From: Arenicola marina
Lineage: Eukaryota > Annelida > Polychaeta > Arenicolidae
NCBI GenBank assembly: GCA_964019135.1
Contig: OZ025249.1
Location: 2,914,001 to 2,978,000 of the forward strand
DNA: 64,000 nucleotides
Direction: 5' to 3'
Made by a program: the position numbers and the translations under genes. This document shows, one piece after another, positions 1 to 33,030 of this stretch (within the stretch, counting starts at the first letter, position 1; each line of letters begins with the position of its first letter). The notes under the pieces are model-generated. The model did no database searches. It was not told the DNA's origin and was given only the letters and a program-made list of their open reading frames with translations.

Positions 1-152
1 AGTGGACAGCATAACATGCACGTATTGGTTAGCAGACAACCTCGTTATAACAAGGGGATAGGATGATTCAGTAATATATATATATATATATATTAGCACC
101 GCAGTTATTGCCAAATTATTTACTGTGCTCCGGATGACCTTGAACTACTGAC
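1..152. other. Intron sequence left of exon w17
   Basis: Presumed start of the next WD-gene intron. It contains a short TA microsatellite near 75-97 and nothing else I can interpret. Confidence 0.5.
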
Positions 153-21061
<20,909 letters not shown>

Positions 21062-21430
21062 CTATAGAAAAATAAATCAAATTCATTGAAATAGATTATG
21101 ACATATTTAGGGAAATTCAATCATTGATCTATATCTGCAAACATATAGACTAAATGTTCCTCTCACTTAAATGTTTCAACTTGAAGAGACTTCCAACCAG
21201 TGCCTGCAGTGGATTGCATGGTAGGCATAATGTATATGATCTTCTCGGGAGCATACAAGCTTAGTACTATCTATGTCACCTCAAAGTATACTGATAGTCC
21301 TCATCGCATTTTGTCATTTTCTGCATAGTAATCTAAATTATAAACAGCTATTTCAACACCATATCTTGCACAGTTATACCACAGCATTATCTGTCATATT
21401 TTAAAGACATTATCCCAGTCTAAAGTATCT
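21062..21430. other. Upstream intron of the WD gene, unique part
   Basis: AT-rich unique sequence right of w1. The exon that must precede w1 (ending in phase 1) is not visible here. Confidence 0.6.
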
Positions 21431-24400
21431 CGGTAGCCCCGGCCGACATGTCAGCCCTGCCTTCACAGACCCACTTCTCGCTAGCCCTGCCTTCACAGAC
21501 CCCCCTGTCGCTAGCGCTGCCTTCACAGACCCACCTCTCGCTAGCCCTGACTTCAGACCCACTTCCCGCTAGCTCTGCCTTCACAGACCCACCTCCCGCC
21601 AACCCGGCCTTCACAGACCCACCTATCGCTAGCCCGGCTTTCACAGACCCACCTCTCGCTAGCCCTGCCTTCACAGACCCAACTCTCGCTGGCCCTGCCT
21701 TCACAGACCCACCTGTCGCTAGCCCTGCCTTCACAGACCCACTTTTTGATAGCCCTGCCTTCACAGACATACCTCACGCTAGTCCTGCCTTTACAGACCC
21801 ACCTGTCGCTAGCCCTACCTTCACAGACCCCCCTGTCGCTAGCGCTGCCTTCACAGACCCACCTCTCGCTAGCCCTGACTTCAGACCCACCTCCCGCTAG
21901 CCCTGCCTTCACAGACCCACCTCCCGCCAACCCGGCCTTCACAGACCCACCTATCGCTAGCCCGGCTTCACAGACCCACCTCACGCTAGCTCTGCCTTCA
22001 CAGACCCACCTCTCGCTAACCCTGACTTCAGACCCACCTCCCGCTAGCCCTGCCTTCACAGACCCACCTCCCGCCAACCCGGCCTTCACAGACCCACCTA
22101 TCGCTAGCCCGGCTTCACAGACCCACCTCACGCTAGCTCTGCCTTCACAGACCCACCTCTCGCTAACCCTGCCTTCACAGACCCACCTCCCGCTAACCCT
22201 GCCTTCACAGACCCACCTCCCGCCAACCCGGCCTTCACAGACCCACCTATCGCTAGCCCGGCTTCACAGACCCACCTCACGCTAGCTCTGCCTTCACAGA
22301 CCCACCTCTCGCTAACCCTGCCTTCACAGATCCACCTCTCGCTAGCCCTGCCTTCAGACCCACCTGTCGATAGCCCTACCTTCACAGACCCACCTTTTGA
22401 TAGCCCTGCCTTCACAGACCCACCTCACGCTAGTCCTGCCTTTACAGACCCACCTCTCGCTAGCCCTACCTTCCCAGACCCACATGTCGCTAGCCCAACC
22501 TTGACAGACCCATCTCACGCTAGTCCGGCCTTGACAAACCCACCTCTTACTAGCCCTGCCTTCACAGACCCAGCTCTCCCTAGCCCTACTTTCGAAGACC
22601 CAACTCTCGCTAGCTCTGGCTTCACAGACCCACCTCTCGCCGGCTCTGCCTTCACAGACCCACCTATCGCTAGCCCTGCCTTTACAGACCCACCTTTTGA
22701 TAGCCTTGCCTTCACAGACCCACCTCCCGCTAGCCCTGCCTTTACAGACCCACCTTTTGATAGCCTTGCCTTCACAGACCCACCTCACGCTAGTCCTGCC
22801 TTCACAGACCCACCTCTCGCTAGCTCTGTCTTCACAGACCCACCTATCGCTAGCGCTGCCTTCACAGACCCACCTCTCGCTAGCCCTGACTTCAGACCCA
22901 CCTCCCGCTAGCCCTGCCTTCACAGACCCACCTCCCGCCAACCCGGCCTTCACAGACCCACCTATCGCTAACCCGGCCTTCACAGACCCACCTCACGCTA
23001 GCTCTACCTTCACAGACCCCCCCCCCCTGTCGTTGGTCTGGCCTTCACAGACCCACCTGTCGCTAGCCCTGCCCTCACAGACCCACCTCTCGCTAGCACT
23101 GCCATCACAGACCCACCTCTCGCTAGCCCTGCCTTCACAGACCCACCTATCGCTAGCGCTGCCTTCACAGACCCACATATCGCTAACCCGGCCTTCACAG
23201 ACCCACCTCTCGCTAGCCCTGCCTTCACAGACCCCCCTGTCGCTAGCGCTGCCTTCACAGACCCACCTCTCGCTAGCCCTGACTTCAGACCCACCTCCCG
23301 CTAGCCCTGCCTTCACAGACCCACCTCCCGCCAACCCGGCCTTCACAGACCCACCTATCGCTAGCGCTGCCTTAACAGACCCACCTCTCGCTAGCCCTGA
23401 CTTCAGACCCACCTCCCGCTAGCCCTGCCTTCACAGCCCCACCTATCGCTAGCCCGGCCTTCACAGACCCACCTCTCACTAGCCCTGCCTTCACAGACCC
23501 ACCTCTCCTTAGCCCTACCTTCACAGACCCACATGTCGCCAACACTGCCTTCACAGACCCACCTCTCGCTAGTCCGGCCTTCACAGACCCACCTCTCGCT
23601 AGCGCTGCCTTCAGACCCACCTCCCGCTAGCCCGGCCTTGACAGACCCACCTCTCACTAGCCCTGCCTTTACAGACCCACCTCTCGCTAGCGCTGCCTTC
23701 ACAGACACACCTCTCGCTAGCCCTGACTTCAGACCCACCTCCCGCTAGCCCTGCTTTCACAGACCCACCTCCCGCCAACCCAGCCTTCACAGACCCACCT
23801 ATCGCTAGCGCTGCCTTCACAGACCCACCTCTCGCTAGCCCTGACTTCAGACCCACCTCCCGCTAGCCCTGCCTTCACAGACCCACCTATCGCTAGCCCG
23901 GCCTTCACAGACCCACCTCTCGCTAGCCCTACCTTCACAGACCCACCTCTCGCTAGCCCTGCCTTCAGACCCACCTCCCGCTAGCCCGGCCTTGACAGAC
24001 CCACCTCTCACTGGCCCTGCCTTCACAGACCCACCTCTCCCTAGCCCTACTTTCACAGACTCAACTCTCCCTAGCACTGGCTTGACAGACCCACCTCTCG
24101 CTAGCGCTGCCTTCAGACCCACCTCCCGCTAGCCCGACCTTGACAGACCCACCTCTCACTAGCCCTGCCTTCACAGACCCACCTCTCCCTAGCCCTACCT
24201 TCACAGACCCACCTCTCGCTAACACTGCCTTCACAGACCCACCTCTCGCTAGCCCGGCCTTCACAGACCCATCTCTCGCTAGCCCTGCCTTCGCAGACCC
24301 ACCTGTCGCTAGCCCGGCCTTCACAGACCCACCTCTCGCTAGCCCTGTCTTCACAGACCCACCTCACGCTAGCCCTGCCTTCATAGACCCACCTCTCGCT

Positions 24401-24957
24401 AGCCCTGCCTTCACAGAACCACCTGTCGCTAGCCCTGCCTTCACAGACACCCCTCTCGCTACCCCTACCTTCACAGACCCACCTCTCGCTAGCCCTGCCT
24501 TGACAGACCCACCTCTCGCTAGCGCTGCCTTCAGACCCACCTCCCGCTGGCCCGACCTTGACAGACCCACCTCTCACTAGCCCTGCCTTCACAGACCCAC
24601 CTCTCGCTAGCCCGGCCTTCACAGACCCATCTCTCGCTAGCCCTGCCTTCGCAGACCCACCTGTCGCTAGCCCGGCCTTCACAGACCCACCTCTCGCTAG
24701 CCCTGTCTTCACAGACCCACCTCACGCTAGCCCTGCCTTCACAGACCCACCTCTCGCTAGCCCTACCTTCACAGACCCACCTCTCGCTAGCCCTGCCTTG
24801 ACAGACCCACCTCTCGCTAGCGCTGCCTTCAGACCCACCTCCCGCTGGCCCGACCTTGACAGACCCACCTCTCACTAGCCCTGCCTTCACAGACCCACCT
24901 CTCGCTAGCCCTGCCTTTACAGACCCACCTCTCGCCGGCCCCGGCGCCCCTTTTGTC
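21431..24957. repeat. 30-bp minisatellite (~115 units) with block duplications
   Basis: The unit is about cttcacagacccacctctcg followed by ctagccctgc. Every unit carries a donor-like ag|gtgggtc on the minus strand. Units form larger blocks that recur, for example the blocks at 24140-24560 and 24558-24870 and those ending gacttcagacccacctcccg. The unit length is a multiple of three, which produces many long false open frames on both strands. Confidence 0.96.
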
Positions 24958-25384
24958 ACACCCTGTATTACAATCCTGCCACACCCTGTAGTGTAATCCC
25001 CGTGTTCACAGTTTCTAAGGGCGACAGGACGGCAGTAAACCGGCTTTAAATAAGGAATGGCCCAGGCCTATAATCTTGTCGCTTTCACGGCCGCTACGAC
25101 AGCCATTCGGTGACAAATAACGCATTTCTGTTTTTATTAACCCCCATAAAGTTTAATTCGTTAAAACAAAGACCTCCATGTTAGGGGTTGCATTGATGGC
25201 TGAGGTCGTAAACTGCTCCAGGTGAGCCCCCTACTCGGCGAGACCCGGGAGATTAGAGGAGAGGGAGGGGGAGGAGGAGGGGGGGGGGTCGAGGGGGTAG
25301 CAGGCCACGGAGCCCCTGAACAATGACAGCGGACTGGGGGGGGGGCTTCGGGCTGGACGGCTACGTCATCAAGTGGCACTCACG
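24958..25384. other. Unique sequence between arrays
   Basis: About 430 bp with a purine run at 25255-25290. A plus-strand phrase GLDGYVIKWH at about 25347-25377 looks WD-like, but it is on the wrong strand and lacks splice sites. No gene called. Confidence 0.5.
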
Positions 25385-25830
25385 CCACTCTGAATCCCCA
25401 GCCCTCTCTACCCCTCCCTCTACCCCAGCCCTCTCTACCCCACCCTCTACCCCAGCCCTCTCTACCCCACCCTCTGCCCCACCCTACCCCAGCCCTCTCT
25501 ACCCCATCCTCTACCCCCAACTCTCTATGCCCCACCCTGTACCCCAGCCCTCTCTACCCCACCCTGTACCCCCAGCCCTCTCTACCCACCCTGTACCTCA
25601 GCCCTTTCTACCCCACCCTCTACCCTCAACCCCCTATACCCCACCCTCTACCCCACCCTCTACCTCCAGTCCTCCACCTGCAGCCCTCTACCCCAGCCCT
25701 CTCAGTCCCCCACCCTCTACCCCAGCCCTCTCTACCCTACCCTCTACCCTATCTTCCACCCCCAACCTCTATTGCCATCCCTCTACCCCCATCCCTCTAC
25801 CCCAGTCCACCCCCCCCCCCACCCCACCCC
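25385..25830. repeat. C-rich ~17-bp array (ccagccctctctacccc)
   Basis: Around 22 imperfect units of ccagccctctctacccca, grading into pyrimidine-rich simple sequence near 25810. Confidence 0.88.
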
Positions 25831-26059
25831 CGTCATCATCTGTGTGTTGCGTGTCCACCCAGTGCCACCCCATTTGTCTATCCACTCCCACCCCCACCAC
25901 AACCTACCAGTGTACCCTAGATGGCCAGTACGCCCCGCCGTCCTTCCACCCTCCCCCCCCCCCCCTGGGCGGGACGTAGAACCTCTCCACCCCGAGCCGG
26001 CTCATAATTCCCACTCTCCACCGTCCAGCCGGCGGCTCGAGATGACAGCCAGCCTCCCT

Positions 26060-26380
26060 GGGACGGCGCCCAAGGTGGGGGCGGGGGGGTGTGTGCACGG
26101 GGTGGGTAGTGGGTGGAGAGGGTGCCCAGGGGGGGTAGTGAGGGGCGCAAGGTGCCCGGGGTGGGTAGTGAGGAGTGGAGGGTGCCCGTGGTGGGTAGTG
26201 AGGGGAGGGGGGGGGGCTGTGGTGACGGGGACCCTTGGGGGGGGGGGGGGGGGTGTCCTGAGTGAGTTCGTGGCTGGGGAGGGGGGTTTGGGTGTGTGTA
26301 GTGAGAGAAGGGGGTGGGGGCTGGAGCTGGGGGCTGGGGGTTGGGCCAGGGGACGGGGGTTGGGTGTGGGGTCCTGTCTG
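26060..26380. repeat. G-rich ~30-bp imperfect repeats
   Basis: Five to six units with gtgggtagtgaggggcg-type cores followed by long G runs. No coding signal. Confidence 0.7.
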
Positions 26381-26759
26381 TAGCGAGGGAGACGGAATTA
26401 CGCGATGAAGAAGGGAGTAGAGTGGCAAGAGGGCGAGGGTGGGGGTGTGATTAGAGGGCGTGGGTAGGGGTAGGGGGTAAATGCGGAGGGTGGAGGGGCG
26501 GCGGCGAGGCCCAGCAGGCTGGTGGGGGGGGGGTGATGGGGACGTTAATCAGGACATGACTGTGGAGGACCCTAAAGCCGCGTCCGCCGTTACTTTTCCT
26601 CTTCCCTCTCAACCCCGCCCATAACTCTGCCTGCCCACCCCCTTCCCCATCTAACCACACCACTGCCCCCCCCCCGCCCCGTTACCCCCCCACTCCCAGC
26701 GCCACGAGCCCAAACATGTCCATTTTCCCGGAGCCGGGCCCGTAATTCCCTCATAACGG

Positions 26760-27755
26760 TGAGCGGGGGGTGGGCTGGTGACGGGCGGGGGGGGGGGGCG
26801 GTGACGGGCGGGGGGGGGCTGGTGACGGGCTGGGGGTGGGGCCGGTGATGAGCGTGGGGTGGGCTGGTAACGGGCGGGGGGGGGCGGTGACGGGCTGGGG
26901 TGGGTCGGTGACGGGCTGGGTTGGGCTGGTGACGGTGGGCCGGTGACGGGCTGGGGTGGGTCGGTGACGGGCTGGAAGTGGGCTGGTGACAGGCTGGGGG
27001 TGGGCTGGTGACGGGCTGGGGGTGGGCTGGTGACGGGCTGGGGGTGGGCCGGTGACGGGCTGGGTGGGTCGGTGACGGGCTGGGGTGGGCCGGTGACGGG
27101 CTGGGGGTGGGCCGGTGACGGGCTGGGGGTGGGTCGGTGACGGGCTGGGGGTGGCCTGGTGACGGGCTGGGGGTGGGCCGGTGACGGGCTGGGGTGGGGT
27201 CGGTGAAGGGGCTGGGGTGGGTCGGTGACGGGCTGGGGGTGGGCTGGTGACGGGCTGGGGGTGGGCCGGAAACGGGCTGGGGTGGGTCGGTGACGGGCTG
27301 GGTTGGGTCGGTGACGGGCTGGGGGTGGGCTGGTGACGGGCTGGGGATGGGCCGGAAACGGGCTGGGGTGGGTCGGTGACGGGCTGGGGTGGGTCGGTGA
27401 CGGGCTGGGGGTGGGCTGGTGACGGGCTGGAGGTGGGCCGGTAACGGGCTGGGGTGGGCCGGTGACGGGCTGGGGTGGGCCGGTGACGGGCTGGGGTGGG
27501 GTCGGTGACGGGCTGGGGGTGGGGCTGGTGACGGGCTGGAGGTGGGCCGGTAACGGGCTGGGGGTGGGCCGGTGACGGGCTGGGGTGGGCCGGTGACGGG
27601 CTGGGGGTGGGCTGGTGACGGGCTGGGGGTGGGCCGGTAACGGGCTGGGGTGGGCCGGTGACCGGCCTGGGGGTGGGCCGGTGACGGGCTGGGGTGGGTC
27701 GGTGACGGGCTGGGGTGGGCCGGTGACGGGCTGGGGGTGGGCTGGAGAGAGCGGG
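26760..27755. repeat. ~21-bp G-rich minisatellite (ggtgacgggctgggggtggg)
   Basis: About 48 units of ggtgacgggctgggggtggg with length variants. Extreme G/C strand asymmetry. The proline-rich frames read on the minus strand are artefacts of the repeat. Confidence 0.95.
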
Positions 27756-28265
27756 GCGAGGGGGAGGGGGGTCGGCCACGGGCTATCGCGCGCCATCAGT
27801 CTCCGAGGCGTAGATCAGACCTAATGGCCTTTGAGGGATCTATTTATAAGGTCCAGTGGTCATAGCTCACCGACGGCGCTGTATCCCCCGCCCGTAAATA
27901 TGATCAGACCGATAGCGTGCGCCGCGCTATGTTACAGGCCTGAGGGCCGTGTGCGGGGGGTGGGGGGGGGGGGTCGTTGTGGGCGGAATGACCACGTCCC
28001 GAGCAATATTTCCTGGCTAGGTAAGGAGCGGCCGTGGCCACCTCAAGGTCGCCAGTCCCCTCACGGCATTATCGCCCACCCTAGCAGCAGCCAGCAGCAG
28101 TCATGGCGAACCCTCTAGTGCTCCATAATGCACCTCGCTTACTATCTTAGTGTCCACGTGAAGGACGTCGTAAATACAGGTCCCAATTGAATGACAACAT
28201 GACCCACTTTGGGATGGTGACCTTATGACCTCATATCATCAATTAGCCCGGCGTCCGGTGGGGAG
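27756..28265. other. Unique sequence left of the scaffold gap
   Basis: About 500 bp with no recognisable exon or repeat. It ends at the N run. Confidence 0.5.
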
Positions 28266-28465
28266 NNNNNNNNNNNNNNNNNNNNNNNNNNNNNNNNNNN
28301 NNNNNNNNNNNNNNNNNNNNNNNNNNNNNNNNNNNNNNNNNNNNNNNNNNNNNNNNNNNNNNNNNNNNNNNNNNNNNNNNNNNNNNNNNNNNNNNNNNNN
28401 NNNNNNNNNNNNNNNNNNNNNNNNNNNNNNNNNNNNNNNNNNNNNNNNNNNNNNNNNNNNNNNNN
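28266..28465. other. Scaffold gap, exactly 200 N
   Basis: A run of exactly 200 N, a round number typical of a placeholder put in by scaffolding software, so the real distance is unknown. Sequence on the right starts almost at once with a 31-bp array, a likely place for contig assembly to stop. Confidence 0.98.
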
Positions 28466-28484
28466 CTGTTTTGTATTATTGTGT

Positions 28485-28740
28485 GTATTTGGAGTTGCCT
28501 CACTGAGGCCATGTTAAGGCTGGAGTTGCCTCACTGAGGCCATGTTAAGGCTGGAGTTGCCTCACTGAGGCCATGCTAAGGCTGGAGTTGCCTCACTGAT
28601 GCCATGTTATGGCTGGAGTTGCCTCACTGAGGCCTTGTTAAGGCTAGAGTTGCCTCACTGAGGCCATGCTAAGGCTGGAGTTGCCTCACTGAGGCAATGC
28701 TAAGGCTGGAGTTGCCTCACTGAGGTCATGTTAAGGCTGG
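28485..28740. repeat. 31-bp minisatellite (~8 units) at the contig edge
   Basis: The unit is ggagttgcctcactgaggcc plus atgttaaggct. It begins within 20 bases of the N run. Confidence 0.93.
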
Positions 28741-29904
28741 GATTGCCAGTTTGCCTGGCGCGGTCCTGTGTTGCATGCCTGGCCGTTGAGGCCGATACGC
28801 TGGAGGTTATCTTTGCGCGGCTGCTGTGAGAACCGTTTGGCGGAGAATGGAGGATTGAATTACGGCGCTTTGGTCGAGCTGAGCGATGGGATTGGGAATG
28901 AAAGGAATTAGTTGTCATTGTCGTGTGGGCCGGGTCAGCCATTGTTTGCCTCTGGCAGCGGCTGCTCGTCCCATTGTCATCTCATCCCCACTAAACCATC
29001 GCGCGGCGATCCTTGTCAGCGCTCTCCCGGCATGCAGCGCGCCACGCAAGGCGACTTCCGGTCGGCGTGGTGTTTGTGTGGGTGACAGCTGATCAGTGAT
29101 GCCTGGCTAATGGACCGGGCGAGGCCGGGCCGACTGGGGCCCCGGGCGCCGGGTTACCATGGCGACTATCGCCATGGGTTACCTTACCACGGTGTCTGTG
29201 GTCAGGTGGCTCGCGGGTTACCATGGTGATCAATGACGGGTACCTTGTGGATACAATGTGGTCGCACCCCCCCCCTGCTCCCGATTGCCTTCGTGGTGGG
29301 GATGGGAGGGGGGGGGCCTTTGTCATTGGCAATGGGACCTCCTGGGGTAGGTTAGGCTCTACCCCCCCCCCCCCTCCCTACCCCTGGTCGATCCATACTA
29401 TGTGTGACGGGATCAATGGACATGCCATTCACAGGCCTTCTAATGTAATCAGCCTTGTAGCTTTTGTAAACGGCGCTCTGATTGGTGGACCCGACAGTTC
29501 AGTGCCCTCCCCCCCCCCCCACCCCCACCCCCCCCCCCCTGCTCGTGAATGAGTATTGTTATGGCGTGCGTGTCGGAGACAGGCTTCGCTAGAGGTTCGA
29601 ACCGCGCAGGTACAGGAGGGTGGGGGTCGTGAACTGGGCGGTGGTGTTGGGGGAGTCCCTGTCGCTGTGGGAGGTGAGCGTGAATGTGAATAGGGAGCTG
29701 GGACAGGGGGGGGGTGTTGTCAGGGTGAGTGGTGCTACCCTGGGGGTCCGGCAGGGGGCGGGTGGGCCTGGATCATGGTGCTATGACGGCGGGGTGGGGG
29801 GGGGTCTGGAAGGGGGTGCTATGACGGAGGGCGAGGTAGAGGGTCTGGCAGGCGTCACGGCTTTTTGTCCCATGGCTGGGAGAGACGACTAGCGACCCGA
29901 AAAA
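28741..29904. other. GC-rich unique sequence, no gene recognised
   Basis: About 1.2 kb with several homopolymer C and G runs and repeated gggttaccatgg motifs near 29150-29225. Talin exons upstream of t1 should precede this point, but none is seen. Confidence 0.5.
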
Positions 29905-32155
29905 TGAATGGACGCTGCCTCCCCGCTACTGGGGTGTGGGCCGGCCTTGCGTGATGTCCGCCTCCCCGCTACTGGGGTGTGGGCCGGCCTCGCGTGATGT
30001 CTGCCTCCCCGCTACTGGGGTGTGGGCCGGCCTCGCGTGATGTCTGCCTCCCCGCTACTGGGGTGTGGGCCGGCCTCGCGTGATGTCTGCCTCCCCGCTA
30101 CTGGGGTGTGGGCCGGCCTCGCGTGATGTCTGCCTCCCCGCTACTGGGGTGTGGGCCGGCCTCGCGTGATGTCTGCCTCCCCGCTACTGGGGTGTGGGCC
30201 GGCCTCGCGTGATGTCTGCCTCCCCGCTACTGGGGTGTGGGCCGGCCTCGCGTGATGTCTGCCTCCCCGCTACTGGGGTGTGGGCCGGCCTCGCGTGATG
30301 TCTGCCTCCCCGCTACTGGGGTGTGGGCCGGCCTCGCGTGATGTCTGCCTCCCCGCTACTGGGGTGTGGGCCGGCCTCGCGTGATGTCTGCCTCCCCGCT
30401 ACTGGGGTGTGGGCCGGCCTCGCGTGATGTCTGCCTCCCCGCTACTGGGGTGTGGGCCGGCCTCGCGTGATGTCTGCCTCCCCGCTACTGGGGTGTGGGC
30501 CGGCCTCGCGTGATGTCTGCCTCCCCGCTACTGGGGTGTGGGCCGGCCTCGCGTGATGTCTGCCTCCCCGCTACTGGGGTGTGGGCCGGCCTCGCGTGAT
30601 GTCTGCCTCCCCGCTACTGGGGTGTGGGCCGGCCTCGCGTGATGTCTGCCTCCCCGCTACTGGGGTGTGGGCCGGCCTCGCGTGATGTCTGCCTCCCCGC
30701 TACTGGGGTATGGGCCGGCCTCGCGTGATGTCTGCCTCCCCGCTACTGGGGTGTGGGCCGGCCTCGCGTGATGTCTGCCTCCCCGCTACTGGGGTGTGGG
30801 CCGGCCTCGCGTGATGTCTGCCTCCCCGCTACTGGGGTGTGGGCTGGCCTCGTGTGGTGTCTGCCTCCCCGCTACTGGGGTGTGTGCCGGCCTCGTGTGA
30901 TGTCTGCCTCCCCGCTACTGGGGTGTGGGCCGGCCTCGCGTGATGTCTGCCTCCCCGCTACTGGGGTGTGGGCTGGCCTTGCGTGATGTCTGCCTCCCCG
31001 CTACTGGGGTGTGGGCCGGCCTCGCGTGATGTCTGCCTCCCCGCTACTAGGGTGTGGGCCGGCCTCGCGTGATGTCCGCCTCCCCGCTACTGGGGTGTGG
31101 GCCGGCCTCGCGTGATGTCTGCCTCCCCGCTATTGGGGTGTGGGCCGGCCTCGCGTGATGTCTGCCTCACAGGCTACTGGGGTGTGGGCCGGCCTCGCGT
31201 GATGTCTGCCTCCCCGCTACTGGGGTGTGGGCCGGCCTCGCGTGATGTCTGCCTCCCCGCTACTGGGGTGTGGGCCGGCCTCGCGTGATGTCTGCCTCCC
31301 CGCTACTGGGGTATGGGCCGGCCTCGCGTGATGTCTGCCTCCCCGCTACTGGGGTATGGGCCGGCCTCGCGTGATGTCTGCCTCCCCGCTACTGGGGTGT
31401 GGGCCGGCCTCGCGTGATGTCTGCCTCCCCGCTACTGGGGTGTGGGCCGGCCTCGCGTGATGTCTGCCTCCCCGCTACTGGGGTGTGGGCCGGCCTCGCG
31501 TGATGTCTGCCTCCCCGCTACTGGGGTGTGGGCCGGCCTCGCGTGATGTCTGCCTCTCCGCTACTGGGGTGTGGGCCGGCCTCGCGTGATGTCTGCCTCC
31601 CCGCTACGGGGGTGTGGGCTGGCCTTGCGTGATGTCTGCCTCCCCGCTACTGGGGTGTGGGCCGGCCTCGCGTGATGTCTGCCTCCCCGCTACTGGGGTG
31701 TGGGCCGGCCTCGCGTGATGTCTGCCTCCCCGCTACTAGGGTGTGGGCCGGCCTCGCGTGATGTCTGCCTCCCCGCTACTGGGGTGTGGGCCGGCCTCGC
31801 GTGATGTCTGCTTCCCCGCTACTGGGGTGTGGGCCGGCCTCGCGTGATGTCTGCCTCCCCGCTATTGGGGTGTGGGCCGGCCTCGCGTGATGTCTGCTTC
31901 CCCGCTACTGGGGTGTGGGCCGGCCTCGCGTGATGTCTGCCTCCCCGCTATTGGGGTGTGGGCCGGCCTCGCGTGATGTCTGCCTCACAGGCTACTGGGG
32001 TGTGGGCCGGCCTCGCGTGATGTCTGCCTCCCCGCTACTGGGGTGTGGGCCGGCCTCGCGTGATGTCTGCCTCCCCGCTACTGGGGTGTGGGCCGGCCTC
32101 GCGTGATGTCTGCCTCCCCGCTACTGGGGTGTGGGCCGGCCTTGCGTGATGTCCG
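29905..32155. repeat. 43-bp minisatellite (~52 units), highly homogeneous
   Basis: The unit is ctccccgctactggggtgtg followed by ggccggcctcgcgtgatgtctgc in two parts. The first ~18 units are nearly identical. Later units have scattered variants. A rare variant (tcacaggctactgg) occurs near 31168 and 31986 with the same neighbours, so a block of about 19 units was duplicated. Confidence 0.97.
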
Positions 32156-32254
32156 GTCATAACGGGGCAGCATTCACTCCCGGGGTAATACCGGCCGCTC
32201 CACTGTTTCATCTGTGGCACTCCTTTGTGAGTCTCGTTTGTCGGGAGTCACCCC

Positions 32255-33030
32255 CACCCCTGTCAGTGTCACACCCTTGTCAGTGTCACACCCCTGTCAG
32301 TGTCACACCCCTGTCAGTGTCACACCCCCTGTCAGTGTCACACCCTCTGTCAGTGTCACACCCCCCTGTCAGTTTCACACCCCCTGTCAGTGTCACACCC
32401 CCTGTCAGTGTCACACCCCCTGTCAGTTTCACACCCCTGTCAGTGTCACACCCCTGTCAGTGTCACACCCCTGTCAGTGTCACACCCCCTGTCAGTGTCA
32501 CACCCCCTGTCCGTTTCACACCCCTGTCAGTGTCACACCCCCTGTCAGTTTCACACCCCCTGTCAGTGTCACACCCCCTGTCCGTTTCACACCCCTGTCA
32601 GTGTCACACCCCCTGTCAGTTTCACACCCCCTGTCAGTGTCACACCCCCTGTCAGTGTCACACCCCCTGTCAGTGTCACACCCTTGTCAGTGTCACACCC
32701 CTGTCAGTGTCACACCCCTGTCAGTGTCACACCCCCTGTCAGTGTCACACCCTCTGTCAGTGTCACACCCCCTGTCCGTTTCACACCCCTGTCAGTGTCA
32801 CACCCCCTGTCAGTGTCACACCCTCTGTCAGTGTCACACCCCCTGTCAGTTTCACACCCCCTGTCAGTGTCACACCCCCTGTCAGTGTCACACCCCCTGT
32901 CAGTTTCACACCCCTGTCAGTGTCACACCCCTGTCAGTGTCACACCCCTGTCAGTGTCACACCCCCTGTCAGTGTCACACCCCCTGTCCGTTTCACACCC
33001 CTGTCAGTGTCACACCCCCTGTCAGTTTCC
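32255..33030. repeat. 17-18 bp minisatellite (cccctgtcagtgtcacac)
   Basis: About 44 units with two variants (tcagtttcac, tccgtttcac) in recurring order. Unit lengths of 17 and 18 alternate, which shifts the frame repeatedly. Confidence 0.96.

Noticed and set aside
21431-24957. Many overlapping frames such as SVKAGLA and TDPPLASP repeats
   Set aside because: Artefacts of the 30-bp array. No start context, no splice signals leading into a gene, and equal openness on both strands.
25347-25377. WD-like phrase GLDGYVIKWH
   Set aside because: It reads on the plus strand, opposite to the WD gene, with no usable splice sites or neighbouring repeat strands.
26651-27796. Proline-rich frame of about 380 residues on the minus strand
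   Set aside because: A G-rich 21-bp array on the plus strand. Composition and frame shifts show it is not coding.
28225-28512. Open frames crossing the N run
   Set aside because: They consist of unknown residues and have no meaning.
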